From positions 1,807,627 to 1,871,626 of the forward strand of contig OX638348.1 of NCBI GenBank assembly GCA_951813085.1: DNA of 64,000 bases, given 5' to 3'. Made by a program: the position numbers and the translations under genes. Shown one piece after another: positions 1 to 9,806 of the stretch. Numbering within the stretch: the stretch's first letter is position 1; each line of letters begins with the position of its first letter. The notes beneath the pieces are model-generated. The model was not told where the DNA came from. It was given only the letters and a program-made list of their open reading frames with translations, and made no database searches. Source of the stretch: an uncultured Opitutaceae bacterium (GTDB lineage Bacteria > Verrucomicrobiota > Verrucomicrobiia > Opitutales > Opitutaceae).

Positions 1-2575
1 GACTTCCCTCGGTGAAGTTATAGTTAGTCAGCAAGCTGAATTTCCATTCCCGCATTTCGGCCTGCTTTGATCCATCTTGAGCCTGAATGAAAGCCATTCT
101 GTCATCCATTTCGGCTACGACCTCGGAAACGGAAACGTTCCCGCGATCAGGTACTAAAACGTCAGCATGCCCCAGAACATTGCCTCGATTTTCCGAGAGG
201 TATTGCAGGGCGGCCGGCATGATGCGGGAACGGACCGCTTCATTTTGGCTTCCGAAAACGGCAATTCTCCAGTTCGTGGTCGGCAGGTAGTTAACCATCA
301 TTTCCATACCTTCCGCCGCGACGTCCGTGCTAGCTTGAATTGTGGTGTTGAAGATCAGATCATGCCAAGAAGGATCGACTGTATCGCCCAGCGCCTGGTA
401 GATATTGTTGAATGCGCCGGGGAAAATGTCGGCGCTAGTTCGGGCATTTCTCTGCGAGCTCTCGAACCAGCTGATTTTCCCATTCAACTTGCCTTGGAAA
501 AACGAGGCTTTAAATCCGTAGTCGATCGTCTGTCCGGTTGAATGGGGCCGCGGAAGGCCAAGCATGTCAGGATCCGCTACCGAGGGTTCGAAGTTCTTTG
601 AGCGATTGTAGCTCAGGGAGAAATTGTCGACCGCGCCTTGGTTCTGAACCAAGTGAAAGACGCCTCCTAGGGAATAAGTCGTCTCCTCGACATCGGAAAC
701 GCCCACATTAGGCGTCCGCGTGTTGATTCCAGAGAGGTAAGAGACGTACGTTCCATCACTGTTTCTCTCCCAATTACCAGCTGTTACATCCGTTACATCC
801 TGAGTATCTATGCGATGCCCAAGAGTGGTTACCAATCGGTCATTGAAGAAATAGCTTTGGGCCGCGAGCATGGCAATCCCCTGAGTCGTCTCCGTGTCGA
901 CTCCGGAGCGGAAATTAGCATACTCCGCATTGACCCCCGGCAATTCGGAAAACTGCGAATCGAAATTCCTCAAATCAAGTTCGTCGAAAGACGCTCGGTC
1001 GCCGTCTTCCAGATCAACGTAAAATACGGGCCGTAGAAAGTTCTGGCCATTCAAGATGTTGTCGTTGAATCCAGATAAAGGCGTGGTGTTTACCAAGCGC
1101 TGGCGATCTGTGAAGCGACGGCCTTTGCTATCCTGATACATACCGGAAATCAGGTGGCGACCCGCCCATTTGGCCTGTTCCCGAAGATCCAGATCGTAGG
1201 AAGCTGTCAGCCGATAGTTCTCATTCCGGTAAAGAAAATCCCGATTCTCCACTGTCCCTCCGCCGTAAAAGTAGTCGCCTACATTGGGATTCGGAGACCC
1301 GTCTGGGAGGGTCTCGCTGGCATCGGCGTAAAGCTGATTGCCGCCGGTAAAGCGTATGTCTTTCTGGTGATCGTTTTGGAAACCGGCGAATTGCAAAAAG
1401 AAATTCTCGCCAATCTTCTGCTCGATGCTGAAGTCCCCGATAATTATTTTCCGGTCGTCCAGATTGTGTTTCCCCATGCTGCTGTCGTAGTTCATGAAAC
1501 CATCCAGTGGCACCGACAAGTTGCTGTGGTTGCTCAACCCACCTCGATGCCAATCGGAAACAGCGTAGTTCCTCCAATTCTGCAGCAGATCGATCGGAGA
1601 CGCAGAACCAAATATGACCCTCGTCTGGTTGCCTCCGCTGGCACGGGTTATCCCGTGCGTGCCACTTGGGTTGGCTACGCCATCTATGGGAACTGTCGGC
1701 TGGCCAACACCGCGCCAAAGGCCACTGCGGTCGACGCTAACGGTGGGAGCCGATAGGTTGCGTTCCAAATCAATGTATTCGATATTCAGGTTGATGGTCG
1801 TGTTTTCCGCAGGCTTCCAGACCATAGCCCCATAAAAACGGTGCTGGTCCTGCCATTGGGGGTCCCGGTAGAATTCCTTCTCCTCGTGTAGAGCGGCAAT
1901 TCGAATGGCGAACTTTTCTTCCGCCAAAATCCTGTTCAGATTGATCTCGAAGCGCTGGGACCCTTCGTCGTCCCAGCGATGACGGAAATTTGTGGAATCC
2001 GCCCCCAAAGAGGCTGGGGCCACTTGAGTGTTGATAATCCCAGCGGGGTTGGCACTGCCAAACAGGATGGAGTTAGCCCCCGCTGAAAGCGTTACACGGT
2101 CCGTATTGTATCCATCCGATGGGGGCATATACTCGCCAATGGGAGCGGAAAAGTAATTGCGAGCCACCGATTCGGAGAAAAGGCCCCTAATACGAACCCG
2201 ATTGTGCCGGAAAATGCCGGCTCCATCGTTGGGACCGCCTTGGGTCGTCTCCGCCTCCGTACTGGGGAGGAAACTGGCAACCTCCATGATATCCGAGGCC
2301 CCCAAGTCGTCCATGTAATCCTTAGAAAGAATGGTGATCGCCGCCCCGATATCTTTTACATTGGCTCGCAATCGGCTTCCTGCCAAGGTGTCGGTTACAT
2401 GGTAGCCATCCGAGCCCTCGGTAGTTTGAACGGTAAAAGGACTCAATTCAAATATCTCGTTTTCATTGCTGTCCTGAGCAACGAGATTGGGATCACTGAC
2501 AACAAAGGCCGCGGTCAATACCGTGCCGATGGTTTTTAAGAACGGGTTTCGTTTCTTTTGGTCGGATAAGTTCAT
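1..2575 (-). CDS. TonB-dependent receptor, 3' end outside window
   Basis: Reading the minus strand from ATG at 2575 gives one open frame of about 858 codons that runs off the left edge, so the C-terminal strands of the barrel are missing. The N-terminus (MNLSDQKKRN...) has a hydrophobic export segment, then an FELSPF motif and a plug domain with 'RIRGLF' and 'GANSILFGSANPAG', the usual plug-domain signature. These proteins are outer-membrane channels for ligand uptake driven by TonB. It is a paralogue of the receptor at 12040-14976: both share the plug motifs and the order of a divergent sensor kinase next door. No SusD-like lipoprotein is present. The substrate is inferred to be a carbohydrate or its degradation product from the neighbouring enzymes; the sequence does not show it. 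Confidence 0.9.
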   Translation of the reverse strand, partial: MNLSDQKKRNPFLKTIGTVLTAAFVVSDPNLVAQDSNENEIFELSPFTVQTTEGSDGYHVTDTLAGSRLRANVKDIGAAITILSKDYMDDLGASDIMEVASFLPSTEAETTQGGPNDGAGIFRHNRVRIRGLFSESVARNYFSAPIGEYMPPSDGYNTDRVTLSAGANSILFGSANPAGIINTQVAPASLGADSTNFRHRWDDEGSQRFEINLNRILAEEKFAIRIAALHEEKEFYRDPQWQDQHRFYGAMVWKPAENTTINLNIEYIDLERNLSAPTVSVDRSGLWRGVGQPTVPIDGVANPSGTHGITRASGGNQTRVIFGSASPIDLLQNWRNYAVSDWHRGGLSNHSNLSVPLDGFMNYDSSMGKHNLDDRKIIIGDFSIEQKIGENFFLQFAGFQNDHQKDIRFTGGNQLYADASETLPDGSPNPNVGDYFYGGGTVENRDFLYRNENYRLTASYDLDLREQAKWAGRHLISGMYQDSKGRRFTDRQRLVNTTPLSGFNDNILNGQNFLRPVFYVDLEDGDRASFDELDLRNFDSQFSELPGVNAEYANFRSGVDTETTQGIAMLAAQSYFFNDRLVTTLGHRIDTQDVTDVTAGNWERNSDGTYVSYLSGINTRTPNVGVSDVEETTYSLGGVFHLVQNQGAVDNFSLSYNRSKNFEPSVADPDMLGLPRPHSTGQTIDYGFKASFFQGKLNGKISWFESSQRNARTSADIFPGAFNNIYQALGDTVDPSWHDLIFNTTIQASTDVAAEGMEMMVNYLPTTNWRIAVFGSQNEAVRSRIMPAALQYLSENRGNVLGHADVLVPDRGNVSVSEVVAEMDDRMAFIQAQDGSKQAEMREWKFSLLTNYNFTEGS

Positions 2576-2910
2576 ATTGGTTTTTAGGTCATTGGCACCC
2601 ACCGGAAACTCAGCCGAGATTTTGGCTTGAGCTCTTGATAGGGGTGAAGTAGTAGTTGCACTCTCATCGAAGAATACTCTCTTATCCTATCATCTCTTCT
2701 TGCAAGAGAACTTCTTGCAAGAGAAAAGGGTATTTTTCCTGGTTTTATGAATAACTTGTCTGATGAACGTCTTTTAAAAGGACGCTGGGAAAAAATCTTC
2801 GCCCGCTCCCGCCCCCGTTCAAATTGATAGTATGCAAAGAAGCTGACTTTTGCGTTAAATAGCCGACAAGGAAGTCATCGCCTAAGCTGCTACGCCCACA
2901 TACGTTGTTC
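2576..2910. promoter_or_regulatory. Divergent intergenic region with tandem palindromes
   Basis: This 335-base gap lies between the divergent receptor and kinase genes. A perfect 15-base tandem duplication sits at 2696-2710 and 2711-2725, and each unit contains the palindrome TCTTGCAAGA. Two palindromic half-turn-spaced sites in a divergent promoter look like an operator, plausibly for the NarL-type regulator at 4634. That assignment is inference. No convincing ORF is seen here. Confidence 0.5.
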
Positions 2911-4608
2911 ATGATAAAAAATCCCGTCATTCGCGCATTCGCTCTGCATATGGTTGCTCGCCATAACATTTCAGGGCCTTCACGCGAGCGAAGCTCCGAG
3001 CGAAATCGAGTCCATGCCTCTATCAAACTAGAGGAACGACTCGAAGATATCGATTCACGCCTTGAAGAACTGTCCAGCTACACACTAAGAAGCGGCGTTG
3101 GTTCCATCGGGTTTCATTCCGTGAGTAACAAAGATGACGCATGGGTCGAAATCTATTTGGATAAAGAATATCCGATCGATCAAATCGTCATCGTTCCCAC
3201 GGTCAGGCGTGATACAAACGAGGGATTTCAAGCGGACGGGTTTCCAAAACAGTTCCGCATTGTTGCCGGAACGAATGACAATGAAAACGGCGACGTTATC
3301 GCCGAGTACGATTCCCACAACTCCATTTCCAACGGAATTGCGCCGCTCGTCATTTCAATCCCCGAAGTAGAGATCTCTTGGATACGGCTCGAAGCGACCG
3401 AACTCGGTATTAAGGCGTGGTCAGGATCCCGAACGTTGATGATCTCCGAAATTATGATTTTCAGTGGCCCGGAAAACGTCGCGTTCCGAAGACCTCTCGA
3501 AACCTCGACCAACGCAACCGGATGGGCTAAGGCGTGGGACAATCGATTTCTGGTCGACGGGCACACGCCCTATCTAATGAACTCAGCCACCGGCAAACAA
3601 AGCGTAGCGTATGCAAGCGATCCTGGGGAAAGTCCTGCTTTGATGATCGACTTGGAAACATCCACCCAATATTCTAGAATACACTTACACGCAATCGAGC
3701 AGGGAGACACGGTACCTCAAGCCTTCAGAGGCGATCTAGGTATCCCCCAAGAGATGCGGATCAAAGGAGCCACCAAAGCCGACTTTTCAGACAGCCGTGA
3801 TTTGCTGGTTTATCATCGGGAAGGCGTAGTCGATTCAGGACCCATCATGATGTGGCGGATACAGGAAACCCCATGCCGCTACGTAATGATCGAAGAAATT
3901 CATCCCGAAGACCCTTCCCAATCTCGTCTTGAACCGTATCGGATCGGATTCGCCGAAATCGAACTTATCTCAAAGGGGGATAACGTCGAGCTTGGCGCTC
4001 CTGTAACAGCGATTCCCACGAGCCAAGCCAGTCGCATTCGTGAACGCATCGCCGCCGACCTACACGACGAGCTGGGAGCCGACTTGCAAACAATCGGTTT
4101 GTACAGCGACTTCGCGATGGATTCGCTGGACTCGCGCGAGGAGTTGGTGGAATCGCTTCAACTGATCCGCGAGTTCACAGACAGGAGTGGAACCTCGGCT
4201 AAACACTGTATAAACATTTTGGAGGCTAAGGGAGTCCGCGAGGATCTAATCGAGGAAATAAGGACTCTGTCCAAACGCATGCTCGCGGATCATCACCACT
4301 ATGAAATCGATATTGAAGGCGAGGAATTCATCCGCGATCTCAAACCGCAAAAACGTATCGACCTCTTTCTCTTCTACAAAGAATGCCTGACCAATATTCT
4401 ACGTCACTCGGAATCTACTGAGGTCTCCGTCCGCATAGAATCAAACGGCAGCTCGACCAAAGTTTCCGTAAGCGACAATGGAATAGGAATTGCCGAATCA
4501 AACGGCAACGAAACGCCCCCATCACTCAAACGAAGGGCACGGCTGATGAAAGCCAAAATAAGAGCCGAACGACCCCCAACGGCGGAACGCTCATTTCACT
4601 TTCGTTAA
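2911..4608 (+). pseudogene. Discoidin-type sensor histidine kinase, decayed
   Basis: This is a paralogue of the kinase at 15188-17176. It keeps two discoidin-like (F5/8 type C) sensor modules, a HisKA_3 H-box ('ADLHDELGADLQ') and an ATPase domain with 'DNGIGI'. Three lesions are visible. Near 2950-3030 two compensating single-base shifts replace a signal peptide: the alternate frame reads 'GLHASEAPSEIE', matching the paralogue. About 80 residues including the transmembrane helix are missing just before the H-box. One C is missing from the C run near 4573, which scrambles the last residues; restoring it extends the frame to TAG at 4632-4634, overlapping the GTG of the next gene exactly as expected for an operon. 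ATG 2911 is preferred over TTG 2905. As written the product would be soluble and unlikely to sense the periplasm. Confidence 0.8.
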
Positions 4609-4633
4609 AAAACAAAAATTTTGGTTTCCTGTA

Positions 4634-5314
4634 GTGGATAAATTAATACAAGTCATGATGGTCGAAGACCATGCAGGTTACCGCCAAGCCCTGGAGCTGT
4701 CCCTCAGCCGATGCGAAAACATAGAATTGCGCAGCAAATATGGTACTGCCGAGTTTGCTCTACGCGAAATCCAATACATGGCTCCCTTAGATGTGCCGGA
4801 TATCCTACTACTCGACTTAAACCTGCCCGGAATGAACGGACTCGAGTCAATTTCCTGGTTCAGGAAATACGCTCCCAAGCTGAAGATCATCGTCCTCAGT
4901 CAATCTAATGCGGAAGAAGACATCTTAAAGGCCATAAGACTCGGCGCTGCAGGCTACCTACTGAAATCAGCTAGATTCCGAGAGATCGCCGACGGTATAC
5001 AAACCGTGATTGATGGCGGCGCATCCCTGGATCCCAAAATCGCTAGTTTTATTATGGACAGAATAAAGGCGCTCCAACCCGATTCCAAGCCGAACCCAAA
5101 GACACTTACGGATCGAGAAATCGAAGCGCTTTCTCTCCTTAGTGAAGGTCTTTCGAAAAAAGAAATCGCAAATCGAATGAATATCACTACAGCAACTGTA
5201 GCCTATCACGTCAGGAATATTTTCGATAAGCTCGACGCATTCAACGCCCCAGCAGCCGTCGCGAAGGGCTTTCTAAGCGGAATACTCCCCGTAAAGAAGC
5301 CTCCAGCGAAATAG
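4634..5314 (+). CDS. NarL/LuxR-family response regulator
   Basis: 226 residues. The receiver domain occupies roughly 1-125, with acidic residues 'MMVEDH' and the phospho-acceptor Asp in 'LLLDLNLPG'. A LuxR-type helix-turn-helix lies at about 150-215 ('LTDREIEALSLLSEG', 'KKEIANRM'). The likely start is GTG at 4634, which shares a base with the restored stop of the kinase gene, so the two are translationally coupled. It is the cognate regulator of the HisKA_3 kinase by position and family. It is about the same length as, and paralogous to, the regulator at 17176-17856. The target is probably the divergent receptor promoter, which is inference. Confidence 0.9.
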   Translation: MDKLIQVMMVEDHAGYRQALELSLSRCENIELRSKYGTAEFALREIQYMAPLDVPDILLLDLNLPGMNGLESISWFRKYAPKLKIIVLSQSNAEEDILKAIRLGAAGYLLKSARFREIADGIQTVIDGGASLDPKIASFIMDRIKALQPDSKPNPKTLTDREIEALSLLSEGLSKKEIANRMNITTATVAYHVRNIFDKLDAFNAPAAVAKGFLSGILPVKKPPAK

Positions 5315-5346
5315 CAGCGCCTATAACGTCGAAAGTAATCTAAAAA

Positions 5347-6692
5347 ATGACTTCTTTATCCCGAAGAAAATTCACGGCTGGTCTGGCTTCGGCCGCTGGT
5401 CTGACAGCGATGGGATCTTTCAGTGGTTGCGGCGAATCAGCATCGCAACGGCCCACTGGCCAGAAAGATCTCCGTATCCATCCTCTTGAAGGCATTGCCC
5501 GAGAGAAACTCAAGATCACGGGCGTGAAAGTCACTCCCTTATCCTATGTAGACCCGAACGGCAATATCTGGAGAAGCAAGCGGGAAATGGTCTGGAAGAC
5601 CGATGCCTGTATACTGCAGGTGTTTACCGACTAGGGAATCGAGGGGGTCGGGGAGCCCAGTCCGTATTGTCTATCCACCTGGGATAACGGCTGGGGTAAA
5701 TCGGATGGAGCTACCTTGATTAAAAAGTATGTGGCCGAAGTGATTGAACCCGGCCTGCTTGGGCAGAACCCATTCGATGTGGATCAACTTTGCTCCGGAG
5801 GTGAAAACTGGGGGGAGCGCTGGGCCGGGGTGGATGCCGCATTGTGGGGTATTATCGGCAAGGCGAAAGGACTACCGGTTTATAAGCTTCTCGCCACAGA
5901 TGGCGAACCGGACACCCACTTACACATGTATGCCAGCGCCGGCGTCGAGCATGAATGGTATAATAACGGTGAAGAGGCGCTCCGATACAAAGAGATGGGC
6001 TTCGATGCCATGAAGCTTCGGGTGGGAACGGATTGGGAATTCAGTGGTATGACGCTGGATAAATATATTCCGATCATGCAACGGCTGCGGGAGGCCGTGG
6101 GACCCGACTTCAAGCTCTGTCACGAAAACATGAATAACTCCGTGATCACGATTGAGGATCTGGTGCAGAAATTCTGTTCAGCCATCGAGGAGCTCGAATT
6201 CCACTGGTTTGAACATCCGTTCGGGGGAATTGAGAGTTACCTGAAAGTCAATGAGGCCCTGGATGTGGTGAAGGTCTCGGGTGGGGAGGGCGCGCTTACC
6301 CGTTTCGAAGTCCGGGAATGGCTGAACCGAAAGGCCTACGAAATCGTTCAGTCCGATACCAATGTGACCGGCATCACCGAGTGCTGGCACATCGCCCGTA
6401 TGGATCACCTGTTAATGTGCCCCATTGTCCGCACAGCTGGCACGGGTCCGTAACTATGTTGATGAACGCCCATCTGGTTGCGGCGATCCCGAATCGTCAT
6501 ATGCTCGAGCGCAACATGACCTTTAATCCGTTTCATACCGACCTAGTTAAGGACATGCCTCCGATCGTGGACGGTTATATGGAACTTCCGGATAAGCCGG
6601 GCCTAGGTATCGAATTGACAAATGATCTAGAAAAACGGTTTCCGTATTCGTCTGGTCACTACGGAATGCCAAATCCGAATTTAGCTAGTTAA
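5347..6692 (+). pseudogene. Enolase-superfamily dehydratase-like protein, broken
   Basis: The product starts with a twin-arginine signal ('SRRKFTAGLA') followed by a mandelate racemase/muconate lactonizing-type barrel. Visible family features are the 'GIEGVGE' loop, 'MKLRVG', 'LCHENMN' and 'WFEHPF', the usual metal-ligand and base positions of the superfamily, acting on sugar acids. The frame is interrupted by TAG at 5632-5634, and a one-base loss near 6410 moves the C-terminus ('VPHCPHSWHGS', to 6692) into another frame. With both lesions repaired the protein would be about 445 residues, a normal length. The exact substrate cannot be told. The gene follows the regulator by 32 bases and could be part of that operon. 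Confidence 0.8.
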
Positions 6693-6727
6693 GCGTCGAA
6701 TTCCTAGAACCTATCCCAAAACCCCTC

Positions 6728-8236
6728 CTATCGCTGCCGAACGCTATGCTCATGTCGTTTCCTTGGGGGTTTCCACTGGCGATCGGGGTCTTTGCTAACA
6801 CCGTCGGAAGCGCTCTTCCACATTTCCATAAGCTCACTTATGTTGCTGCGGTACGCGCCACTATCGCCTTGGACTATTGAATAGACGTTCTTATTGGCCA
6901 TCTTGATTGGCCCGGAGACTTCTGGACGATCGCGTCCCTTTCTGTCGAAAATGCCCTGCTCTCCCACCGCGAGACGGGAAGTGCGATCGCGCTGATCATA
7001 CAGGCAGTTGCAATAGGAAACACCCAGCATACCTGGGTGGCTCGCGACGGTTTTCATTATTTGGGTGTATAACTGCCCCCGCCAATCGTGGTTCTCAACC
7101 GCAGCGAACCGAATCTTGTCGGGATAAACAACGCCAAACAGCTGATCTGAGACGAGGACTGGCAGGCCGGAAATCCGAATAAAATCGTCTATGTCGGGGA
7201 TATCCACAACGTGCTGCGGCGATATGGCGTCAAGATAGGGCGCTACGGATTTCCAGGTCCGAGCATCGAGGGAATGGGGCTTCAGATAAGCTCCGAAAAT
7301 CAGATGGTTCGGATCCCATTTCCGGATCTCAGTGTATCCAAACTGGTATATGTGTTCGGCCACCTTAGCCACAAGCACCTCGAAGTCTTCGAGCAAGTTC
7401 GAATCCAGACCACTCGTTCCACCAGGCATATGGCGTCCATTCATTGATCTTGGAAATATAGGACTCTCCAAAGCTAAGATATCCTCTTCCGATTGCGCGT
7501 CCTTACCGTAAATCGAATTATACCGAGCCAGATCATCTCCATATTTGGCCACGAAGTGCTCAAGAAGGACCCGCCTTCCTGCGCTTGACTCAGGATTCTG
7601 CAGAAGCGCGTTAATCAAGCCAGCCTCATCGTTCAGCCCCCCATATCCGTAGTAATAGCCCATGACCAGAGGATTGTCTTTGTATCGCAAACAGGTCTCT
7701 TTGATCGTGTCGGCCCAGATACTCAAATAGGCTTCCGAGAAGATGTCAGGATAAGACTCACCGGGAGAGAATTCAAGAGGATGTTTGAGTAAGTAAATAC
7801 CAACCGCATATGGGAAGTTACGCTCTTCAAAAAGCTCAAGTATCGGATCCGCCTGCACGAAACCGTTCAAGTTGCGTTCAGGGCTTGTATGCTCGGAGAG
7901 TGAACAATTGAACCCCAGATCTAATAGCTTTTCGAACGAGTCCTCAACATAAGCTTCGTAATCCCCTCCAAACTGCTCACAACAGATGAAGGCCGTTTCT
8001 CCAGTGTAAGGATGACTCAGGGCCACAGGATAGAATACGTTTCCTTCTGGTGTAATAAACCAGTCCCGACCGTCGATTTTTTCTAGGTGGAAGAAACCCG
8101 TTTTCTCACCTTGAACCCCGGTCCATCCACCGTATTTGTCCAACTCATACAGAGAACTCCTCTCTACCGAAAAAAGCGAAGCGCACGTGAGCGTGATGGC
8201 GACCCCAAGAGCAAGGTTATTTGCTTTCATATCCAT
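6728..8236 (-). CDS. Secreted agarase-like glycoside hydrolase
   Basis: 502 residues with an N-terminal signal peptide. The segment 'GFFHLEKIDGRDWFITPEG' followed by a predicted alpha/beta barrel resembles agarase-like proteins of the GH50/GH-A sort often seen in marine Verrucomicrobiota. It is a distant paralogue of the next gene, with which it shares the 'DGxxWFI(T/S)PEG' opening, 'YPDIFSEAY' versus 'RPDVFSDAF', and 'KWDPNHLIFG' versus 'KYDPNHLILG'. The start is ATG 8236; ATG 8230 is an alternative two codons in. It probably acts on a polysaccharide outside the cytoplasm. The catalytic residues cannot be assigned with certainty, so the enzyme activity is inferred from family resemblance. 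Confidence 0.65.
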   Translation of the reverse strand: MDMKANNLALGVAITLTCASLFSVERSSLYELDKYGGWTGVQGEKTGFFHLEKIDGRDWFITPEGNVFYPVALSHPYTGETAFICCEQFGGDYEAYVEDSFEKLLDLGFNCSLSEHTSPERNLNGFVQADPILELFEERNFPYAVGIYLLKHPLEFSPGESYPDIFSEAYLSIWADTIKETCLRYKDNPLVMGYYYGYGGLNDEAGLINALLQNPESSAGRRVLLEHFVAKYGDDLARYNSIYGKDAQSEEDILALESPIFPRSMNGRHMPGGTSGLDSNLLEDFEVLVAKVAEHIYQFGYTEIRKWDPNHLIFGAYLKPHSLDARTWKSVAPYLDAISPQHVVDIPDIDDFIRISGLPVLVSDQLFGVVYPDKIRFAAVENHDWRGQLYTQIMKTVASHPGMLGVSYCNCLYDQRDRTSRLAVGEQGIFDRKGRDRPEVSGPIKMANKNVYSIVQGDSGAYRSNISELMEMWKSASDGVSKDPDRQWKPPRKRHEHSVRQR

Positions 8237-8258
8237 AGTTCGTTTTCGAATTTAAATT

Positions 8259-8271
8259 ATATTATAGTCTA
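8259..8271 (-). promoter_or_regulatory. Putative promoter -10 motif
   Basis: On the minus strand this reads TAGACTATAATAT, containing a perfect TATAAT about 25 bases before the 8236 start. The same TAGACTATAATA string occurs before the gene starting at 11687. This suggests a shared promoter type for the two carbohydrate genes. No clear -35 box at a standard distance is seen. Confidence 0.45.
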
Positions 8272-8317
8272 CCAAATAGCATCAACGTTCTAGATCAAAG
8301 AGCAGAGAGACCCGCTC

Positions 8318-9736
8318 TCAATTTCCGCTCAATTCGTGGAGTTCCTCAACCTTCCCATTGACCTCGCGAATAACGTCCGTCCACTCGGTGTAATGATTCT
8401 CGAATGGATCTACAAATCCAGTTTCATTCATTGGAGAGTCTCCGCGTTCCGAGGAATCCCATTGCTGTATAAATCCGCAATGGTGCCACCCAAGCACATA
8501 AGGCGTCGCCATCATCCCTCTCAGCGTTTCCTCGTAAAGCCGCGCCACATCCCCAAGGTTCTTCGCATCGGTCTTCGCCCCTTTAACGCTCCATTTCTGC
8601 TGATGCTCGTTGGCGAAAGCAAAACACCCATCGCCATTATAAATCGGCTTGCCTGTGGCTGCGAAGATCTTGTCTGCCACCTTCTTGTCATGAATCCATC
8701 GTCCATAGGCCTGTATCGTAACCACATCTACATATTTGCCTAGAGCTTCCAGTACATAGTCGTAGTGCCAAGCGTACCAGTTCTTGTCCCCGAGTATCAG
8801 GTGATTCGGATCGTATTTGCGAATCAGCTCATAGTGCAGCCGATACCATTGATCGGCAATCTTATACATAAAGCTGTTCATATCCGCATCCGCCTTCTCA
8901 GCATCTGCTGGATCGAACCAAGTATTCAGTCGCGCCATCTTATACCAACTGATACCATAGGTCGGACTGATGGGCAGCCCCCACACCTTGGCCGCTTCGA
9001 CTGGCGAACCGTAGCGGGATTGCAAGTGCTCAACCCAAGCCCATTTCCCAGCAGAAGTTTCCCCAAGGGTCAAAATGGCATTGATCCATGGATACTTCAT
9101 CGCCGGATGATCCGGATTCCCTTTTTCCCAACTGGGAACATCCGTATAAAGATAGCCCAAAAGATTACGGCTATCCCGATGCGCGTCGCATAGCTCCTTT
9201 ATCCGACCTTCAAGGAATTCGTGGAACGCATCAGAGAAAACATCCGGACGCGGCCCTTCCCCATTTCGCTCCCTCCAACCCGCAAGCGGTCCCGTTTGGG
9301 TTGAGACGACGTAATACATCTGATCCTCATAGAGCTTGGTATCGATGCTCGGATGGGTATGTCGCCCGAAGGTATTGAAGCGCAGGTCTCGGCTGGTTTT
9401 CACCTGCTGGTCGATCCATTTCTTCACCGCTCGCCCGTGCGGATTGAAAAATCCGTCTTCATCCACCATATCCGCGCCATAGCGCATCAGAGTAGTCTCC
9501 TTGTTGTACGGCGCCAACCAAAGGTGCGGCTCAATATGGTTCACGCCCATACTGATGAATTTCTCGCCTTCTGGGGAAATAAACCACCAGACCCCTTCAA
9601 TCTGTTCAACACGGACGAACCCAGTGGCGGCTAATTCATTCTCTTCTACAGCCTGCCCCTGACGCAGGCCGAGTCCTAAAACGAAGAAAGCTGCCCACAC
9701 CCTATTCGCGGTTCTTAATAGATGCACTAGATTCAT
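8318..9736 (-). CDS. Secreted agarase-like glycoside hydrolase
   Basis: The ATG at 9736 is preferred over the upstream one at 9817 because it is followed directly by a signal peptide ('MNLVHLLRTANRVW...'), giving about 472 residues. The mature part opens with 'VEQIEGVWWFISPEG' and continues as an alpha/beta barrel with 'GYLYTDVPSW' and 'KYDPNHLILGDKNW', matching the pattern of agarase-like proteins. It is a paralogue of the 6728-8236 product. The three minus-strand genes 6728-11687 are arranged head to tail and were probably acquired or amplified as a polysaccharide-use cluster. The exact substrate is unknown. Confidence 0.65.
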   Translation of the reverse strand: MNLVHLLRTANRVWAAFFVLGLGLRQGQAVEENELAATGFVRVEQIEGVWWFISPEGEKFISMGVNHIEPHLWLAPYNKETTLMRYGADMVDEDGFFNPHGRAVKKWIDQQVKTSRDLRFNTFGRHTHPSIDTKLYEDQMYYVVSTQTGPLAGWRERNGEGPRPDVFSDAFHEFLEGRIKELCDAHRDSRNLLGYLYTDVPSWEKGNPDHPAMKYPWINAILTLGETSAGKWAWVEHLQSRYGSPVEAAKVWGLPISPTYGISWYKMARLNTWFDPADAEKADADMNSFMYKIADQWYRLHYELIRKYDPNHLILGDKNWYAWHYDYVLEALGKYVDVVTIQAYGRWIHDKKVADKIFAATGKPIYNGDGCFAFANEHQQKWSVKGAKTDAKNLGDVARLYEETLRGMMATPYVLGWHHCGFIQQWDSSERGDSPMNETGFVDPFENHYTEWTDVIREVNGKVEELHELSGN

Positions 9737-9806
9737 TTTATATATTGTATTTTCTGCCGCAGCATGATGGCGACTCATTTTCACAGAATCCGCGAAGTAG
9801 GCTTCA

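Noticed and set aside
1221-1756. Overlapping ORFs of 165 and 200 codons at the receptor locus
   Set aside because: They are shadows of the TonB receptor frame on the minus strand.
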